Below are positions 58,640-64,000 of a stretch of 64,000 nucleotides of DNA, piece by piece. The stretch's first letter is position 1. Each line of letters opens with the position of its first letter. The position numbers and the translations under genes are program-made. The DNA lies in the NCBI RefSeq assembly GCF_030272615.1, contig NC_081409.1, positions 613,104,755 through 613,168,754 of the forward strand, in the 5' to 3' direction. A model generated the notes under the pieces. That model was not told where the DNA came from. It ran no database searches and saw only the letters and a program-made list of their open reading frames with translations. This DNA comes from Cryptomeria japonica (lineage: Eukaryota > Streptophyta > Pinopsida > Cupressales > Cupressaceae).

Positions 58640-61336
58640 AAACCTAGAAGGAAATTAATGAAATTTCTTGGTATCCACTACTAATCATAAATAGAAAAGC
58701 CATCAAGTATTTTATAGTTGATCCATTTCTAAACAAATTGAAAATTTGGGGAAAGTGTGTGCTATAGTTTCATATTAATGTCAAACATAATAACAGACCT
58801 TATTTTGTTTTGGGTAATACCTATAATTTTTTTACTTTATAACTTTCAATGTTCTCTTGAAAAACCCTTTAAAACTAAAAAAATTACCCAAATTTGAGAA
58901 ATATATTATTCTCAAAAAAATTGGTAGAAACCATAATTTGGTAATAAATCCCTTGATACAACTTCAATTACTCTAAAAATATAGATCTTGTAGATGCTTT
59001 AATATGGCATTTACAAACTCTTTAAAAATTAGATAAAAAATTGCCAAAATATGAGAGATATTTGTTTTTCAAAGTGACCTCCAAATTTTAAAAAAACCTC
59101 GTCTTTATAGTGCCAATATGAGACCACTTGCAATGATATAATTTGCATAAAAGAGGAAAATAATATGAAATATTTTACAAATACTTGATAACAGTTGAGG
59201 ATATCAAGCTCCTTTGAGGAGGAAAACCTCCAAATATCTCCAATAAGAACATAATTCACAATCTAATGATACAACAAGATTCACTATCTCTCTCTCTCTA
59301 TACCCTATAATTTATGCTTAGGATATCACCCAAGGTGACTTAGATAACCACATATAAGCCCTAGGTTGACCTAAAGAACAATATAATAATTGATAATATG
59401 ACTTAATTAAGAGTTAAGGTAGCCACAAGATGACTACTCACAACTCAATGCCTACTCTAAGATTAAGGGCATAGCATGTAGTTAATTAGTTCACATTTCA
59501 AATTAGGAAAGCATCAGAAAGGAAGAAGTAGCTAAAATATCTATTGCATGCATTTAAAAAAGCACGCTTAGTTAGAATCATTCAAATATTTAGAAAAAAT
59601 AAAACGGAAAGAGAAAAGCCTTTAATGCCATCATAAAGAATTCAAAGAATATTCAACAATTAAGAGAAAACAAAGCAAACAAACTCACTAAAAATCACCC
59701 TCATTCAAATTTTCTCTTTGACATGGCTTTTCAGATCAACTATGTCCAAAGATTAAGAAAATTTGGATTGAATTGATTTTGAACGAAATACAAGTGAACA
59801 ATCCCCATCTTAGGTACATTTGAGAAGAGAACAAACAACAATGGATAAGGGAAGAGTCTTGTATAAAAGATAATGTCTTCTAGATAAAACTCATTGAAGT
59901 TATCAATGTTAGATTTGTAGCAATAATGTTCTAATAAGCTATATGACAACATGCAAACATAACAATGATTCAACATTCAACCAGACAAATCAATACAATA
60001 CTCTACCATCCAACCTTTTTTTTGCATAAAGTGAATGAGATTCTTATCAATGATAACATTATCATTCACTAGACTCTCCAAGTTCAAGAAGACCGTAGTC
60101 AATTCAACCTTTTGTTATTTAATTAATTTTTATCGAAAAGTATATGAATTATTAAATTTTAACTATTAAACAAAGATGAAATAAAATGTGTCATTCCAAA
60201 TCCACATCATCATTTTTATAATGAAATAAATTTAGAATATCACAATCAAATGCTACATTCTATCACAAAAAAAATTAAAAAAATCAATACTTATATAAAT
60301 AAGTGCCACGTAGTGGTGAGTACTTGCTGTGCAGATTTGTAATAGTAATTCAATATGTTTTCTTCAAATAATTAGCAAATAGAAGAGAATAATAATTTAT
60401 ATGTATTAATTATAATGAATGAATAGGTAATCGAAGAAATCAATCAAACTAAAACATATAAATATAGTAAATAAATGAGAGGCTTAGTAAAGCTATTAAT
60501 TTTATAAATTTATGTAAACAATAAATAGTATCAATAATAGTCATAGTTATCACTAAATTTAGATGGAATTGTTGATATCCTTTAATTTCATAAATTCTAA
60601 TTTATTTTATTTTAACAAATATTATGTTGTAGACATCAAATTTTCACACCTATCCCGAAAGGGTATTTCACAATTGTAACTTTGGAGCGTATTGATTTGT
60701 AATACCAATTTCTTTAAAAAAATAATGGAATATATTGTTGTATTAATTACAATGATGTGTATTCTTGTTAATATATAATTAAAATCCACTTATTCATGCT
60801 TTGAGGAATGATCTAAGGATAATGTTATTTAAAAGAATAGGGACATATACACTATATCATTTTGACATTAAGTAAACTTAACTATAATTCAAACATTAGT
60901 CATAATACATCAAAAATTATTTAATTATAATGAATGTATTTGGCAATCTTTGTATTTTTTAAGTTAGTTCATTCAATCTTAACAATAATATTTGCAAATA
61001 TGTGTAAACTTAGTTGGATATTAGAAAATACATTCTTTATTTATTATTCAATAATGGAATATCAATAATGCTAGAGAATATATTTTTTATTATTCAATTA
61101 ATATTAGTCCTTCACTCCATTGTCATGGTAGTTGTAACTACCAATATTTTCACAATTAATTAATTAATTAATTAGTATCAAAATATTTTCATCTAGTTTC
61201 AATAATGAAGGCAAAATTCATTTGTCATGTTAGTTACCTTGTAACATATATCAAATCAAAAAAAGTTTGGATTTATAGGACCAAATTTTTTATTATTCAT
61301 CCAAGTAGTTATAATCAAAACATCTCCACAATATTA
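58640..61336. other. AT-rich gene-free stretch
   Basis: No supported gene. Short open frames at 59029-59259 and 59740-59976 (-) lack any recognisable motif. A (TTAA)n-like run lies near 61156. Confidence 0.45.
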
Positions 61337-63693
61337 TGTAGTGTCCTTCCTTGATTTATCTTTTCCTTTTGTGCTTCGATAGACTATTTTGTCATAGCAT
61401 AGGCTATCTTGTGATGCTTGGGTTAGACTATTGTGGATTTATATGTGGTTTAGATGCTTTATCATGGATATTGGACATATTATATTGCATTTGACATTAC
61501 TACTTCATGTGGATGATGACATTATGGATTGTTATATGGGTTATTATGATGTTAGGTGCTCAGTTGATGACTTATATGTATCTCTTTCTATGTGTTGTTA
61601 ATACTCTCTTACGAGGATTTGAGGATATTTTATAATATAATAACCCTATTTCTTGATGTGAGATTGATTATGATACTGTTTGATTATGTGCAAGTGTCTT
61701 CTACTATCTTCATGATAGGGATGATGTCACATCACTCATTGTGAGTGGGATGTGCCATTGTGATTCTCTATCACTTGCATGTTATTATATATTGCATATG
61801 TTGTATAGTGGCTTTGTGGATGCAGGATTTGCAGGTACCAGACATTGACACCACCTAGCTTCACAGGTTTGAGCATGTCTTATCCCAATGAAAAGTTGAT
61901 TGGAGATGACATAAAATCCCATTCTACACTCTAGGTTTAAGTTGTTTACCCTTGTCATCCTTGTGTGAGTTGTCGTTTAGTGTTGAGTGATCTCTTGGGT
62001 GCTTTTTGATGGTATGCTTGGAGTGTTATGCTATTGATTGATTTAGTTATTAACTAATTAAATGATTTATATAGTTTAACAATGTTAAATTAAATTAATA
62101 GATTTATATAGTTTATAATAATAAAAGAAATAAATATAAATGGCAATAATAAAATTAATAAATATTTGGTAAATGATTTTATAGTCATTGGATGTTTATT
62201 ATTTATTATTTATGGGTTTTTGAAATTATTATTGATATTATTATTAATATTGTTTGTAATAATATGGCTTAGATATTTAATTATAGCCTTTGGTTATTTA
62301 TTGTGGCTTTAATCTATTTATAGACCTTGGTTTATCATATTTAATTATTTGTTGGGCTTTATAGTTAATTGTGCCCATGAGTATTATCTTATTGATTGAT
62401 TTATTATTTACTTTCTTGGGTTGATTAACTAATGATTCTGCCTACCCTTTTGTATGATTGGTTGAGTTATTGGGTAAGTAAATTAACTATTATTTTATTT
62501 ATATTTACCGCAGTTTTTGATATGGGTTGGTAAGGAATATTATTTAGTCTAATATTTTGATTGGCTGACATATTCTATGGTTTTGGCCTGGTTTTCTATT
62601 TATTTGCTTTCTTGAGATTTCACAGGGGTTGGCTTGGGAAGTATTTTTTTGCGATTTTGGATTTGGATTGCTTGAAGGAATTTGGATTGTGGCTTGTTCG
62701 TTCTTCTTTAGCATATTTATCCTTTCATTTTCAGCTTTTACTAGGTCAGAGGATTTCTTGCTCTTGTATTTTCAGTTTTGAAAAGATTGTCTTCCCTGTG
62801 TATTCTTGGGAGTTTTGGGGGAAAATAATTCATTTATATAGTTTGCATAGTTTGATTTATGAAAATATATAGATTTGGGGAAAATATTTTATATTATGGT
62901 TGTGTGCAACCATGAATGGCTGACTTTGCGAATATTGTATGTGCATTCTTCGCTTCCGTGAGTCTGCTGAGGTCACGAGGAATGGACTGCTTAGATTTTT
63001 GTGCAATAGAGTCAGGGTCTAGACCGTTTGGATAACTCATTGGAGGTTTTCCTTTGTAATTGATAAGTGATAACATAATAATTAATATTAGGTGGAATGG
63101 GTAGAGTAACTCATCTAAACAAGATAAAAAATTAGTTTTGTAATACCCATCTCATGGTTCGGAGTCTAGAGTGAGGTGGTAGATTTCCTCAAAGGTTGAG
63201 ATGGTTTTTCATTTGTATCTTATATGGTAGCATGTGATGACACTCTTTCCCTACATGTCGATCCTAGTTCCTTATGTCTTGATGTTGAGTCACCTCTGGA
63301 GGTTTCTTGGTTGTTTGGTATGTTTTCCTTGGTTTGTGTTAGAGTTGTTCCTCTTTGGTTGATAGGTTTCAACTTAGATCTAGAGTGTGTGTGGGATCTT
63401 ATGTCATTTCCTAGCATGGGGGGTGGATTCCTTTGGTTCCACATGGTCAGGTGGTTTGTTCCTTTCTTCTATTGGGATGTTCTTCGGTGGATGCTTTTCT
63501 TGGAAGCTTTGTGTGGATGTGGATCTCTTATCTCATCAGCTCGTGGATGGATATTTATAGCAGCTTATTGATCATGATCCATTAGACATATATATGAGTC
63601 ATTAGTTTATATGATTTTCTATAAAAAAAATTGTTATCTCTATTTTGCATGTTAGTTAGTGTATTTATCTAGGGTATTTTGATGGGCATTACA
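61337..63693. mobile_element. Solo LTR, 2.36 kb, with TATTA target duplication
   Basis: It starts TGTAGTGTCC and ends GGGCATTACA. It is flanked by identical TATTA (61332-61336 and 63694-63698). Blocks at 61820-61990 and 63060-63500 are related in order to blocks in the 4-kb solo LTR at 5050-9015, so they belong to one LTR family with different lengths. Open frames inside (62561-62872, 63224-63571) carry no family motif and are not conserved with the other copy. Confidence 0.75.
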
Positions 63694-63899
63694 TATTAAT
63701 ATTGTATTTTCATTATTATATTGTTTTTGATTAAAAGAGCAGTGAGAACGAGGGCACTGACCCTTTACATAGAAGAACTTTTAATGAGACCACAGTGCAA
63801 AAACAACACTATAACAACATTAAGAGTAACAAAACTATCAGCAAAATGAGACCAAGTCTTAGAAAATAAAAAACAACAAGCATAAAACACAAAAACAAA

Positions 63900-64000
63900 C
63901 TACAGGGATGCCTTTCGCACCCCAATGGCATCAATGACAATGTTCCATTCACTAAACAAGAACCTATACAGGTCCTTGGCCTCTTGCTTATCCTCCTCTG
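63900..64000 (-). pseudogene. C-terminal coding fragment at window edge, possibly LINE
   Basis: The minus-strand frame EEDKQEAKDLYRFLF, then EWNIVIDAIGVRKASL, ends at TAG (63900-63902). It is followed by a T-rich 3' segment that ends with GTAAAGGGTCAGTGCC and CTTTTAATCAAAAA, a style common at plant LINE 3' ends. Only the tail is in the window, so family and integrity cannot be judged. Confidence 0.3.

Noticed and set aside
62561-63571. Two plus-strand frames (103 and 115 codons) as genes
   Set aside because: They lie in a solo LTR, show no family motif and are not preserved in the related LTR at 5050-9015.
1-64000. CRISPR arrays, operons, riboswitches, bacterial signals
   Set aside because: Everything identified is plant transposon sequence with introns. 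No array with regular spacers or prokaryotic signal was seen.

Overview
This window looks like intergenic DNA from a large, repeat-rich land-plant nuclear genome. A gymnosperm is plausible but not proven. I see no host single-copy gene, no rRNA or tRNA gene and no CRISPR array. Almost everything I can identify is transposable-element sequence, most of it nested.

Layout. 1-1990: 3' part of an LTR with primer-binding site and untranslated leader (+). 1991-4889: AT-rich, no gene. 5050-9015: 4-kb solo LTR with a perfect target duplication (TSD). 9208-14190: a diverged ~2.5-kb tandem duplication. 14640-15876: 1.2 kb of microsatellites. 15980-18180: LINE ORF1 (DUF4283) and the endonuclease part of ORF2. 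18181-58065: a 39.9-kb CACTA (En/Spm) transposon with CACTA...TAGTG ends and an AGA TSD, inserted into that LINE ORF2; the LINE frame resumes at 58069. 58372-58520: gag relic. 61337-63693: a second solo LTR with a perfect TSD. 63900-64000: end of a minus-strand coding fragment.

The CACTA genes run on the minus strand. A TNP2-type transposase (53777 down to 29705) is split by a 20.7-kb gypsy-type retrotransposon (30705-51452). A second TNPA/Transposase_24-like gene (29225 down to 19134) is split by a complete 344-bp TRIM (28202-28545) and by further LTR-type insertions in a large intron (about 19.7-26.9 kb).

The most unusual content is the gypsy-type element. Its LTRs are 6.8 kb each, almost as long as its 7.1-kb interior. 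Each LTR carries a ~125-bp-period CpG-rich repeat array followed by a ~1,206-codon reading frame of unknown function. A diverged relative of that protein, again preceded by a short-motif array, lies on the opposite strand at 21002-24159. The interior encodes gag, protease, an extra RNase H placed before reverse transcriptase, RT, a gypsy RNase H with a lost Asp, and integrase. These form one 2,219-codon frame broken only by 11 TAG/TAA stops.

Insertion order inferred from nesting: LINE, then CACTA, then TRIM and the LTR elements. All coding copies are decayed. Protein-family calls come from recognised motifs, not searches. Percent identities and periodicities are estimates by eye.
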